Shown: piece by piece, positions 35,538 to 46,354 of the stretch
How positions within the stretch are numbered: position 1 is the stretch's first letter
Layout: every line of letters begins with the position of its first letter
Source: Episyrphus balteatus
Taxonomy: Eukaryota > Arthropoda > Insecta > Diptera > Syrphidae
NCBI RefSeq assembly: GCF_945859705.1
Contig: NC_079136.1
Location: 51,660,094-51,724,093, forward strand
Direction of reading: 5' to 3'
Length of the DNA stretch: 64,000 nt
Translations under genes and position numbers: made by a program
The notes under the pieces: generated by a model
Seen by the model: only the letters and a program-made list of their open reading frames with translations
Told to the model about the DNA's origin: nothing
Database searches by the model: none

Positions 35538-37937
35538 GTTCGTTCTCATAGTAAAACATAAAACGGAGTTCAGTTGCAATGTGTCAGTGGCTGGAATTAT
35601 ATAATTTAGATGTCTTTAAAAGACGTTAAATGTTTACCGCTCATTAAAAACTCACTGAAAAATGTCAATATTTGTCTTTCAACTATCAAACAAAACAGAC
35701 AAGAAAAAAAAAAAACGAAAACCTGTTTGTTGTCTTGGGTTTGAGTTTTATGTGTGTATTATTTTCTTTACGTGTTTATTTACAATTACTTGATGTTTTT
35801 AAGTCTTCATAGGATCCAAATTAAGGGTAATTTAATTAGTGTAAAAAAAAATAAATTATATGATGATGATTTGATATTATAAAACCCTTTTCAAACGCCA
35901 CCTGGCAAGTTCATTGATTTAAAATTTGGATTAATTTTTGACAAATCTTCGTTTAGTAAAAATATCCGTTCAACTTCATGTTTTGACATCACAAGAAGGA
36001 TTAAACTTTAAATTTGACACTTGTCCTTAGAATTATTTTCTCATTTGCTCTCAATTTAGTTCCCACACTTTGAAATTTGAAACCAAAGCAGTCTCATCAA
36101 CCGTGAGAATGAAACAAGATTTTTATTCAATAGAACAAAATTTCATCTCAAATTCTCAAGGTAAAAATCTTCATTCTTCACCTTTCATCACTCCCCCATC
36201 ATTATCTCTTAATCCAGCAATGGCTTAACAGTAGTGTATAGTTTTCTAATAGTAAATCTTGACATCGCGACGACCAAAAATACTGCAATTTCTCTGTCTC
36301 TTTTTTTGTTTCTATCTCTGTCAAATGCATTATGTTGGTGATATACCTATACCTACCATACCACTTCTATTACTATCTATGGCTACACGATACTCTTGCA
36401 ACCAAATTAAATTGTATTAAATCAGGTCAATAGCTCTACAAAAGAATTCATAAGAAATCCAAAGAAAAAAAAAATAGATTAAAGAATTTTCTTTAATCTC
36501 TTGCTCGCTGCATGGATTGGATTTTTGATGGTGGATTGAGTGACTGTATGAAAGGTGGAATGGATTTTGATTTTTTTTTTTTTTGCTTTGCTTTTTTTTT
36601 TGTGAAAATTAATCCGCATCCTGTGCAATTCGATACATTTCTGTCTTTATTTATATTTTTTTTTTGCTACTTTCAATCCAATTTTCAAGGATCTGGAAAT
36701 TGTATGGATTTTACTTCTTTTTTTTTTTTTTTTTTTTTTTGTGTTCGTTCTTTTTTCAACTACACAACACACCAGGTATATCAGATAGAAGAATCAATAA
36801 ATCGGATATTGTGTGTGTTTTACTTAAATCCTGTACACCCGCCGCTGGCTGCTTCCTTTAACCATACCTTTTCAAGGATTTTGTTGGTTCTTTCCTCTTG
36901 TGTCCAAGGAAAAATATGTCCTATTGTTATTTTGCACCTTTCCGTTTTAATACACAAAAAAAAAATTAAAACGAAACGAAAACTCGTCTTCCTTTACTGG
37001 GTGATCTATTGTTTTCAACAACAACATAGTTTCGCTCTTTCTATCCCTCTTTTTTCCCTATTTCACGGGGATCAATCCTGTTTCTTACTTACTCATATCC
37101 TCCTTGAAAATTATTATATTGTACCTTTATTATTTTTTGTTTTTTCTTCTTTTACGTCGCATTTCATAGTTCAAATAGAAACAATTTTATATTTATTTTT
37201 GTACGAAAAAAAAAAAAATGTTTCTGTTCTGAGAAAAAATCAGAGATGCATTAGTTCAGTCAGAATCGAAGAGCTAAAGAGTGATGATGACCAAAAATAG
37301 TTGACATTTCTCTCTCAGAGTGACAGTTATAGTGACAAGACAATCCATCATCTTTGAATAAATTATAATCTCACCACAAACTCACCACACTTCTTATAGA
37401 AGCAATTTAACTACTATAATACAAACTAATGACAACAGCTGCTTTTTGTTAATTTATTATTATCAAGAGAGCTTTTTCTTCTTGTGTTGTATAATGTTGT
37501 GTGTATTATGTTTGGCACGTGGGTTGCTGTTTGCTGTATTTATAATATAAAAATAAAGTGCTGTTAAATTTTTTCTATATTTTCTGCTGTGCGAGAGACT
37601 CTAAGACTGATACTCTAAATGTGATAATAAATTGTGCCAATGTTTGAATGTGTTCCGTTTGATTTAGTTTTTTTTTTTTTTTGTTCTATTGTTATTGTTG
37701 TTTTTTATGTTATTTAGTATGAACTGAACGATATTTACAGTGTTACGTTTAGTTTTGAGTGTCGATGGTAGTGAATTTAAAATTTTTCTCTCACAGTATC
37801 ATAAGTTAATATAGGTTAAGGAACTTTTTTTTTAATTTTTTTTATGAATTTGTTATAAGTTTTTTTTATATATATATAATTGTTAATATTTATTTATTTA
37901 TACACACAACTAATAATAATAATATAAAAACATCTAA

Positions 37938-38011
37938 ATGTCGAATGCTAAATTAATTCAAATTGAATTTGATCGCAATATAATGGATTTATTTTATGAA
38001 CGAATGGAAAG
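37938..38011 (+). CDS. rdx: rdx alternative first coding exon (medium isoform)
   Basis: The exon encodes 24 residues, MSNAKLIQIEFDRNIMDLFY followed by ERME, plus the first two bases of an Arg codon. It is too short for ordinary frame listings. TAA lies in frame directly before the ATG (37935-37937), so translation starts here. The donor is AG|GTAAGA at 38012, an excellent match to consensus. It leaves phase 2, exactly the phase left by the long first exon, so it joins the 43504 exon as ...ERMER-LPNECQ. The peptide is of normal complexity with an amphipathic pattern of charged and hydrophobic residues. Its promoter was not located; a TATATATA tract lies at about 37868-37878. A short alternative N terminus before the same common exon fits the known multiplicity of fly rdx isoforms. 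Confidence 0.8.
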
Positions 38012-41000
38012 GTAAGATAAATGATTTAATTGAGGCAATTATAACAGTTATTACAGAAGGGACTTGTGGGATAAAGTTTATTGATTTAATGATTTTTGTC
38101 TACATGTTTTAAACAATTTACTGAAATAATAATTTTTAAGCCTCTTTTCCATTAAAGAAGTTACTAGGAGAAAGTAATTCCAGATTCTTCTCTTTTACTC
38201 GTAGGTTGACATACGTCAAATTTAATACCATATCCAGTCTTGTTTTTTTTACTAATAGACACCTGAGCTTGACTTTTGTTACATTCTGAAACATCCTTTT
38301 AAGATTAACTGTCGCTTTTAACAAGAATATTCATTTTCCTTTGAATCTGTCACTAAAGACATTGTTTCAACTGTTATACAAAAAATTTGGCATTTTTGCT
38401 AACCTACTTCTTTGTTCACCTTAAATCGGGTTATAAAGAAACTACTTATTAAACTAAATTAAACTTTTTATTTTAAGCCCAATTTGTACACAGCTTAAAT
38501 TTTAAAATTAAATTGACATGTGTCAATTTTATGTCAAAACCTTCAACAATTTTTAAGTGAGATTGTTTTATGTCAATGACATTTTAATTCAATAATTCAA
38601 TGTTAAGCATCATATTAGTTTATCAGAAGCAAGTAAAATGTTTAAGCTTAATCACGTAATGAATTAATAATCACGTAAAAAGTTTTGGCTTAAGCGTTCA
38701 TCATTGAGATAAACACGAAGAATGTTGAATTGTGATATTTAATCGTGTTCACCACGCGTGCGAGATTTGTTATTTTTTTCTTGCAAATTTGCTGGCCTCT
38801 GTATTATAATAGAGTTCTTTTTTTATGGTTTCAATGAGAATTTCTATTTGACATAATATTCTTCACTTCAATTCTTTATTCTTCAGTTCATTTATTTTGT
38901 TGACATTTTCTTACAATTCGAATGAAATGTCATCTGTCAGAAGAAAACAAACGTCACCTTAAGTTGTCAAAAATTCATACATTTTAGTTTGACAGAAGCT
39001 GTCAAATTTCTTGCTTTTGACCTTTCTCTTCTACTGTTTTCAGTTTTGCCACGTAAGTCGACACGCAAGTTGAAAATGTGAAAAAAATTTGAAGGTACTG
39101 TGACCGAAAAGTTGAAAGTTTGGCGCCATATGGTTGGGCCTTAAGACACTCATTTTAGACGGGTCCCAACCAATCGCTAATAAGTCGCCGCTGGCTGGCT
39201 ACCAAGAGCTAGACGTGTTTAACTTCACCATCTGGTAGTCGTTGCTTGCCAAAAATAAAAAAATTGGATGCGTGTAGCTTTATCAGCCCCTGATACTCGC
39301 TAGCTAACGACATAAGAGCCCCACTTTGAGCTCGCAACCAGCTAAGTGCGACATGTGTTTTGAATAAACGAACGATTATTTTGATTTCGTTCAGACTAAA
39401 CTTGTTTCCAAGGAGATAAATTAAAATGATTGTAAATTTCATCAAAAATGAACACGGCTTTTCTCCGTTCTGTCGAATAGGAGTAAGTGAATCATGCAGT
39501 CAGCTGTCATATTTTTGAGTGCACTTCACGTTCGAAAAAAAAAACGAACAAATTTGAGCAATCCACTAACATGGCGGTACCGTTCGATCTGTAACTACTA
39601 TTTCCTTAAATCTGCTAGATTCTGTTTGTTTACATTATTGACTAAATTGACAATCTATTTTTTGGTTCTGTTCGCTTACAATTTAGAAACTAAATTGTCA
39701 AAAGTTTTCTAAAGTATGCAATTTCATTGAAATTGAGATAACTAAAATGACTTAACATTCCTTGTTTTTCAACTGTCAAACAAACTTGTTTCGTTTTCAC
39801 TTCGCATTCTATTTAATTGTTGTCTGGTTTACTTGTATCCATCAACTAATTCTTAATGAATATGCAAATAACTTTAACTAATTAGTTTTTAAAAAAAATC
39901 TTGTTTTAGCAAAATACCAAATCTCTCATCACATTGGAATTGCAAAAGAACAAACAACAACCGGCTAAATGACAGAGCTACTAATTTTAAATTTTTCACT
40001 TTCTGTCAGATTTATTCTTTAACGATGCCACTTCAAGGCCATCTTAGATCAAAACTTTATATCACTTATGTATACTTATGATTTATCAATAGGAAATATA
40101 TTAATAACATAACATCGATTGTTTCAAGCAAAATCAAAAAAAAAAAAAACACATCGAATATCATCGTAATAATTTATCGATATTCTAATCTGAATAGCGT
40201 GTGTTGTTCGAGTTTTGTCATAAAGTATTGAACTTTGATTTGATTGGCCTTGTTTGTATTCAAACTCGTATGTCATCATAATTTTTGACAGCTGAGAAAA
40301 GTTCTGTTCTTTTTCAAATCGTCTATCATATTATTAACCTCTTATTTCAATGTTTTTTTTTTTTTAATTTCCTGTCATTGTCGCATGTAAAAAAAAAAGA
40401 TGGCCTTGCTTGACAGATAGAAAAAGAGATATAAAATTTTGGTTAAGCGTGTAGTTTTGTTTGTCTTTTTCTTTTGTGAAGGACAACGATGACATTCACT
40501 TAATTGATTAGATTCCTCTTTCTTTCTATGTTCTGTCATTGTTCAAGAGTAGAGGTACATAAATTGTATTGTAGTATTCATTCCTACATATAAAAGATAT
40601 CGATTTTGTCAGGTGGAACGATACGAGAAGGTTAGTTTGTATCCAAAATTTCTAAAAAAAAAAAGAAGAACTATCAAAGTCAAACACACTACTCATACTC
40701 ATTGATGAAAGAAAAGATAATAAAAGAGCCGACTCTGACAATTATATGGAGTGTTTTAAAATGAACGACCGGCTGCTTATGTTGCTGACTAAACACAAAA
40801 TGGGATTTTTTTTTGATTTTTTTAATTTTGTATTGTAGGTCAACTTGATTTAACTTTATTCTATGACTATTCTCTCTACACCAGGAGATGTTGGTTATAT
40901 ATTCAATTAGGAAGGGAATTCATTCAATGATATTACGATTAATAGAAAAGAACACGAGATATTGTAATAAATAATATAATATGAAGTCATGCTAGAATAC

Positions 41001-43503
41001 CAACCAGAAAAGAAGATACAGAACTAGAAAATTAATTTCCTATGTATATAGAAGGCATTCCATGCTTAAGTCATGCATGGTTGATCTACATTAAACAGAG
41101 AAACAACAAAAAGTGGGCGTGAATTAGTTCCAATGAAACATAAAACGAATAGGTCATTGATTAATCAATAAGTTGGAATTAATTTTTACAAGTCTAAAAA
41201 ATGAACACTGATCTAATTTCAGTCTGAGGTGATTTATCATGGAAAATTTTATTAAGGAACCTTGGTTTAAATCGATAAATGTCAAAATAGTGACATTTTA
41301 ATTTTAATTTAAACTCTCAATGACATCCCTAAAAACGGGACATTTATACTGCATTTGACAGCTGTCCTTTATTGTTTTTGATTGGTCAACTGTCAAAAGA
41401 AATTAGAAGCCATCTTTAAAATTTTTTGACAACTAACCAAACAGAACTTCAAATTCGGAATGAAGTTCATATATTCTATTTACTGGATGCGTTCAGATGC
41501 AAATAAGTAAAAAATGAAAATGCGTTCTTTTTCTTGATTTACATATAAATTTGACAGTTCTATCAAAGACATGTTTCTTTACTTTGACGTCATGTCCTTC
41601 GAATTAAATGAAATTAAGAAAAAGTATAATTCGTATATCTCCCTCTCCAATTCTGATCGTTTTTAGTAAATTAAAGTGGGAAACATAAGGTTCCATATAA
41701 TTCCAATACAAAACATTTCGAGCAGATGTTTCCTTAATTCCCACTCTTTTATTCCTCTATTTCACCTTAATAATTGTATTTGTATACCTTTTTTGGGCCA
41801 ATATAAAGGTAAAGAAAAAGAAAAAAAAAATATAAGAAAACTTATGATAAAAAGAAAACGTGATAAAAATAAAACAATCGCATATATACCTATACAAAAA
41901 CACGTGTTAGTATACTAAACATATATAAATATACAAACATGGAGGACAGGATAAAGTGGTCGTCAAAGAAAAAAAAAAAAAGAAGAAGGTAAACTTCTTT
42001 ATTTTACACGAAAGACATCAACTAAATGGCAAAATGTGAACCATGAGAAGAGATGTGCTCCTCCTATAGCAGCCTTATAGGAACGTTACATATATAATAT
42101 TGTTGGATGGTTTTAACCTACAGAGTCTTGGTGTATAGTATCCTCGTGCTACTTACTTGATATGAAATATTATTCTTTTTCTTATGGCTTGGATATATTC
42201 GTTGTATATTCAGTGCACTGAACATCCTTCCTGGGGTTTTTGTTTTATTTATATTCTTTTTTTTTTTCTTGCTTGTATCTCGTTGTTGTTCTCCTTCTCA
42301 TATACATGTTATTTGTGGATACCTACCTCTCATATTGATCTCAACTCTGTTTTTGTATGTGTGTTTGTTGACAAAAGGCTGCATTTTTTTTTTGTTTTTG
42401 TTTTAAATAATAATAAAGAATATATATATACAACCACAGGATAAATAAAGGTGCACTTCGGTTGAATTACAAAACAAAAGAACATTGAAGGACTCTGGAC
42501 GATGGTAAACGTGAATGTCGGTGGGCAGTGCACACACATTAAATAAAAATTACTACCTGTGGGCAAAAGAGTGACACCTGTGGTTACCCAAGGATAAGCA
42601 CTCAACTGAGCGTTGTCGCTTCTTCGTTTAATGTTTTTTCATGTATGATGGTTTTGTTTGTTCCTTTAGCATCAGTTATATGAGCTGTTTATTGGCTAGC
42701 TTCTATTGACATGTGTGTTCTCCATAAACTTAAAGTAATGTCCTTACTTCCTTGTAGCGATAATTGCAAGAGCAGAAAGTATCATTGACAGGAGTCATTA
42801 ATTTGAAAGAATTATTGTTTTTCCTTGACTTATCTTTAATTCACCACCTCCATTTATTTATATTTACCACGAACTGATATGCTAATAAATACTTTCCGAA
42901 TAATAAAAATGACTGTCTGTCTCAATTCGCGCATTACAACTAGATTCGTGTGATCAGTGCTTTAAGGTGTATTTAAAATAATTTGACAGATGTCAAAAAA
43001 TTTGTTATCTGTCAAACTATTGCGAATCAATTTTAAACCACAGGCTTAAAATGTTGCTTAATTTACTATTATATTATTCTACCCCATAACTGTCAAATGA
43101 AACTACGTTTTCCTTGTCTCCGTAGCTAAGGTTTTGACATTAAAGTATATGAAGTGAATTTAAACGTCAAAACGTCAATTTTATGTTTCAAAATATAATT
43201 AAACCAAAACTGTCGGCGATTGAATCTCATCAGAAATGTATTTACCTTATTCCCCTACTTGAGATTTTGACATTAAAGTGTGCGAGGTGAATATAAATGT
43301 CAATTTGACATTGCCAGTCATGAAATCAAAATTATCAAATCTGCACGATATGAAAAGATGGTATATATTTTGTCAACTTAATTTTTAGTTTCTCGATTAG
43401 TCAGCCCTCCCACAGTCTCATATACTCACATATAAAAATTTAGAATTCTATCCTAACGTCAGTCATAACTTATGAAAATCATTTTTTTATCGTATCTTTT
43501 CAG
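38012..43503 (+). other. rdx: rdx intron between the alternative first exon and common exon
   Basis: About 5.5 kb with no further exon supported. From about 38500 the DNA becomes markedly rich in TGACA/TGTCA pentamers, and this continues past 51 kb. A complex block at 39120-39450 has a frame on the minus strand with no recognisable product. Two copies of a 37-40 base module lie at 43131-43169 and 43263-43302. Confidence 0.65.
43131..43302 (+). repeat. Two copies of the TTGACAT...GTGAAT...GTCAA module
   Basis: Copy 1 (43131-43169) and copy 2 (43263-43302) both read ttttgacattaaagt, two to four variable bases, ga-gtgaat-taaa-gtcaa. The ends TTGACAT and ATGTCAA are inverted. Related modules occur at 46263, 46310, 46559 and 46716. 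Confidence 0.65.
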
Positions 43504-43651
43504 ATTGCCAAACGAATGCCAGGCAGGCCAAACTGCTAGAGTAACATCTAACCTGCACGCATCAAGTAGTACAATGGCGGTTAGTCGTGTACCGTCACCG
43601 CCTTTAGCGGAAGTTAATACACCAGTTGCTGAAAATTGGTGTTACACTCAG
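43504..43651 (+). CDS. rdx: rdx common exon; start of the SPOP-length isoform
   Basis: The acceptor ttttcag precedes 43504. The first base completes Arg from either upstream first exon, then 49 codons follow (LPNECQAGQTARVT... to ...VAENWCYTQ). The donor CAG|GTGAGT at 43652 leaves phase 0 for the MATH exon at 61098. An internal ATG at 43574-43576 in a favourable context (caATGg) begins MAVSRVPSPPLAEVN. From that Met to the exon end there are 26 residues, exactly as in vertebrate SPOP, whose N terminus is also an SRVPSPP motif. A transcript with a noncoding first exon would therefore give the canonical short protein. The 23 residues before it exist only in the longer isoforms. Confidence 0.93.
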
Positions 43652-44385
43652 GTGAGTTTTTGTTATTTTACCTATCCTTATTAAAGTTTTTTTTTTTCAT
43701 CCAATGGTGATATCAACTGCAAGTATTAAGTTTCACATTCCCACACTGAAAATGTCACGGGTCAAAAAAATATTGTAAAAGAAGAAAAAAAGTACGAATA
43801 ACTTTTGACAGCGGAAACTGTCATTCGATATTCTTTTGGGGCCATTTACCCCAAATGCCTTTTTTTTTATTGGCCTCTCTTTTTTCCTTCCCTTTGTGTT
43901 GTGACAGAGGAAAAATGTGAATAACAAGAAATCTTTTGATCAATGAACTTTTGTTTTGGGGTAGAGTTACCACGTTAACTTTATTCAAAAACATGACATA
44001 ATATTTTGACAAACGTCAAAGTTCTGACTGCGTTATTTTTTCTATGATATCGCAATACAAATATTCAACTCATGATAAAATATCTCCTTCCACAAAAAAA
44101 AAACGTACACACGTGAATCACGCAAATTCAAGGCTAAAATAGAGTTCTTAACTTTCAGTCCAACGCCCTATTCTATCTCTGTTTTTTTTTTTTTACAAAA
44201 AAAAATTCTGGTTAAAGGTTATATTTTATTAATTAACGGTCGTTCACCTTGAGAATATTTTATACCAACGCTTAAAAATCTTTCCATAATAAATGAACTT
44301 ATATTTAATAGCCATTCTAAAAAGCTGTCAATTTTAAAAGCCAAATAAATAAATCTAATTATAAACCAACCCAAAAACAGACGCG

Positions 44386-44394
44386 GACCACCCA
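44386..44394 (-). promoter_or_regulatory. Perfect Ci/Gli consensus site
   Basis: GACCACCCA is the reverse complement of TGGGTGGTC, the consensus bound by Cubitus interruptus and Gli proteins. It lies 735 bases into the second large intron. rdx is an established Hedgehog target that in turn promotes Ci degradation, so the site fits a feedback loop. Occupancy here is inference. Confidence 0.5.
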
Positions 44395-46262
44395 CTCCAC
44401 TACAATATTCTGCTACTTTTTTTTTGCCCAAAGTTGTGTTTCCAGTTTGTTTTTTTTTTCATCTGCTTTTAGAATTCCCATAAACTAGCCAAAAAATATT
44501 TGAAAAATAACGAAGAAATAAAAAACAATGTATAATTGATTTTTCTATATTTGTATAGAGTGTGGTGGCATGTGTGTACACACGGTTCAAGGTGCGTTAA
44601 TCTTTTAGTACACACGCATTTTAGTTATAATTGAAACAACCTTGAGCATATTTATTTATGTGTTTTTGTTTATTAAATTGCTCTCTTATCCTCCGTTCAT
44701 ACTGTTCTTCTGTCATTTAATAACAGTAATCTGACAAAATGTAATAATCTAAAAAAAAGTACTAAAAATGTACTAAATGGTGTACACACATGTTTTATTG
44801 CTATATTTTCTTCTCTACTTCCACTTCTACTCTATTAAAAGTAAATTAATTTCAAAAAAAAAGTGGGGAAAAACAAGGAACTTAAAGTATAAAGAAGCAA
44901 AACTACAAACGAGCGGGCATGAAAAAAAAAAAATAAAAAAATAAAAACCGTTTGGCATTGGCTGCAAGAACCCTGAGAATGTACGCACTTGACTTTGGCT
45001 AGTTCCGAGTATAGTTCAATGGTTTTTTTTTCCTCTCTTCATCTGCTTATTTGTTTAGTTTTTGTTGTTTCTTTTGTGAATCGTTATTTTGTATCAATTA
45101 GAGACTATATATGAATCAGCACAAATGAAAAAAAAAAGATTGAATACGATTCTAATCTTTAGTACAAAAATAGATTGTATATAAGGGAGTAGCAATGAGA
45201 GAAGATCACAAAACTGAACACACCGACTGTGACTGGTGCGAGACTGCATAAATTATCTTACCGATTTATATACATATGTACATAAAAAATTAAGTTCCCG
45301 TCCCGTCCAATGTGATCAATGACTGTTGCGGCTATTCGTCGCGGTCATATTCTTATAATCCCAAGTTCAATCACGATGGCTCATAAATTTGGGCTCTTAA
45401 TGGGCATCTCACAGTGCGGTCATTGCGCCCACCATACCTATATTGGTTGTGGTTTTGATTTTGACGTTGATTCACCCAAACCTGTGACGGTTAATGTCCC
45501 TTAATTTTGACGTATTGTTTTGTTTTCATTCAAGACAGAACTTTTTTTTTTGTTTTTTGTTTGTAAAGAATGCAAGTCACAATTCTCTCGTTCAATGTGC
45601 TCAAATGTGGTGAATTTGAGTTCATAATGTATCGAGAGGAGCAATAACCAGTAAAAACAAAAAAAAAAACACTGCTGCTGCTTACAACACCCAGTGGTTG
45701 TGTTTTTCTTTCTGCTACTGGTGGTTAAATATACCTTTATCGTATATTATTCACATAAGCATGCAAAGGAAAAGGAATTAAGTGCATGCAACGAGTAAAT
45801 GTGACGGGGGGGCACTCTTAGAGTGAGTGACCGACATGAGGGAAGTTCGGGGACCTTTTTTTTTTTGTTTTTACGTTTTTATTGTGTAAAGTAGATATCT
45901 CTAAATTTTTATTTACGATTTAAAAATATTTTTTTTTGTATTTTTGTTTACAAATCTTGATACATTCTGTCACTGTCAACTAGCGCATTTGCTCAGTAGT
46001 TTTTGAGATTTCATTTCAATTTGTAGTTTATTTTTGTTTTGTTTCTGTCAGTTTTTCAGTTCACTCACTTCAATTTGTCAAAATTTTAGTAAATTCAACT
46101 TATAGTGAAAAAAATTTGTATAAATCTGTCAAATTATTGAAATTCACCACACCAACCTTTTTTGGGTATTAAGTAAATGAAACTGGTTTTTAAATACGAT
46201 ATTGGTTATTTGCGTTTATTTGTATATAAAAATCTATCTTTTAATTCGTATTATATTTGAGT

Positions 46263-46354
46263 ATGCGAGGTGAATATAGAAGTGTCAAACACTCTTTTCG
46301 ATCGAATCCATGCGAGATGAACATAGAGGTGTCAAACACTGTTTTGATCGAATT
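46263..46354 (+). repeat. 47-base tandem duplication of the GCGAGGTGAATA module
   Basis: Copy A (46263-46309) and copy B (46310-46354) share atgcga-gatgaa-atag-gtgtcaaacact and gatcgaat, with a handful of changes. Further single modules occur at 46559-46585 and 46716-46760. Confidence 0.75.

Larger units (their letters stand above)
24403..37937 (+). other. rdx: Giant rdx intron, part upstream of the alternative exon
   Basis: The long-isoform intron runs from 24403 to 43503 (about 19.1 kb); this is its part before the second first exon. It contains the TTTCGCAA array (25484-26490), a TGTCCCACCCG repeat copy (27703-27979), the two mirrored TTAACGAA clusters (29924-30731 and 34749-35537), two PIF/Harbinger-like MITEs (32931-34403) and otherwise AT-rich DNA. 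No additional coding exon could be supported. The long T-rich frame at 36512-37300 is discussed among rejected items. Confidence 0.7.

Noticed and set aside
36512..37300. 262-codon open frame on the + strand, the longest without a recognised product
   Set aside because: It is dominated by poly-Phe and hydrophobic residues from a strongly T-rich strand, where stop codons are depleted. No domain, no sensible start or splice signals. I cannot exclude it fully; conservation of the frame in relatives would reopen it.
45319..45504. 61-codon frame of ordinary composition in intron 2
   Set aside because: No recognisable product, no adequate splice donor in a useful phase, and it ends in a stop; kept only as part of a possible regulatory block.
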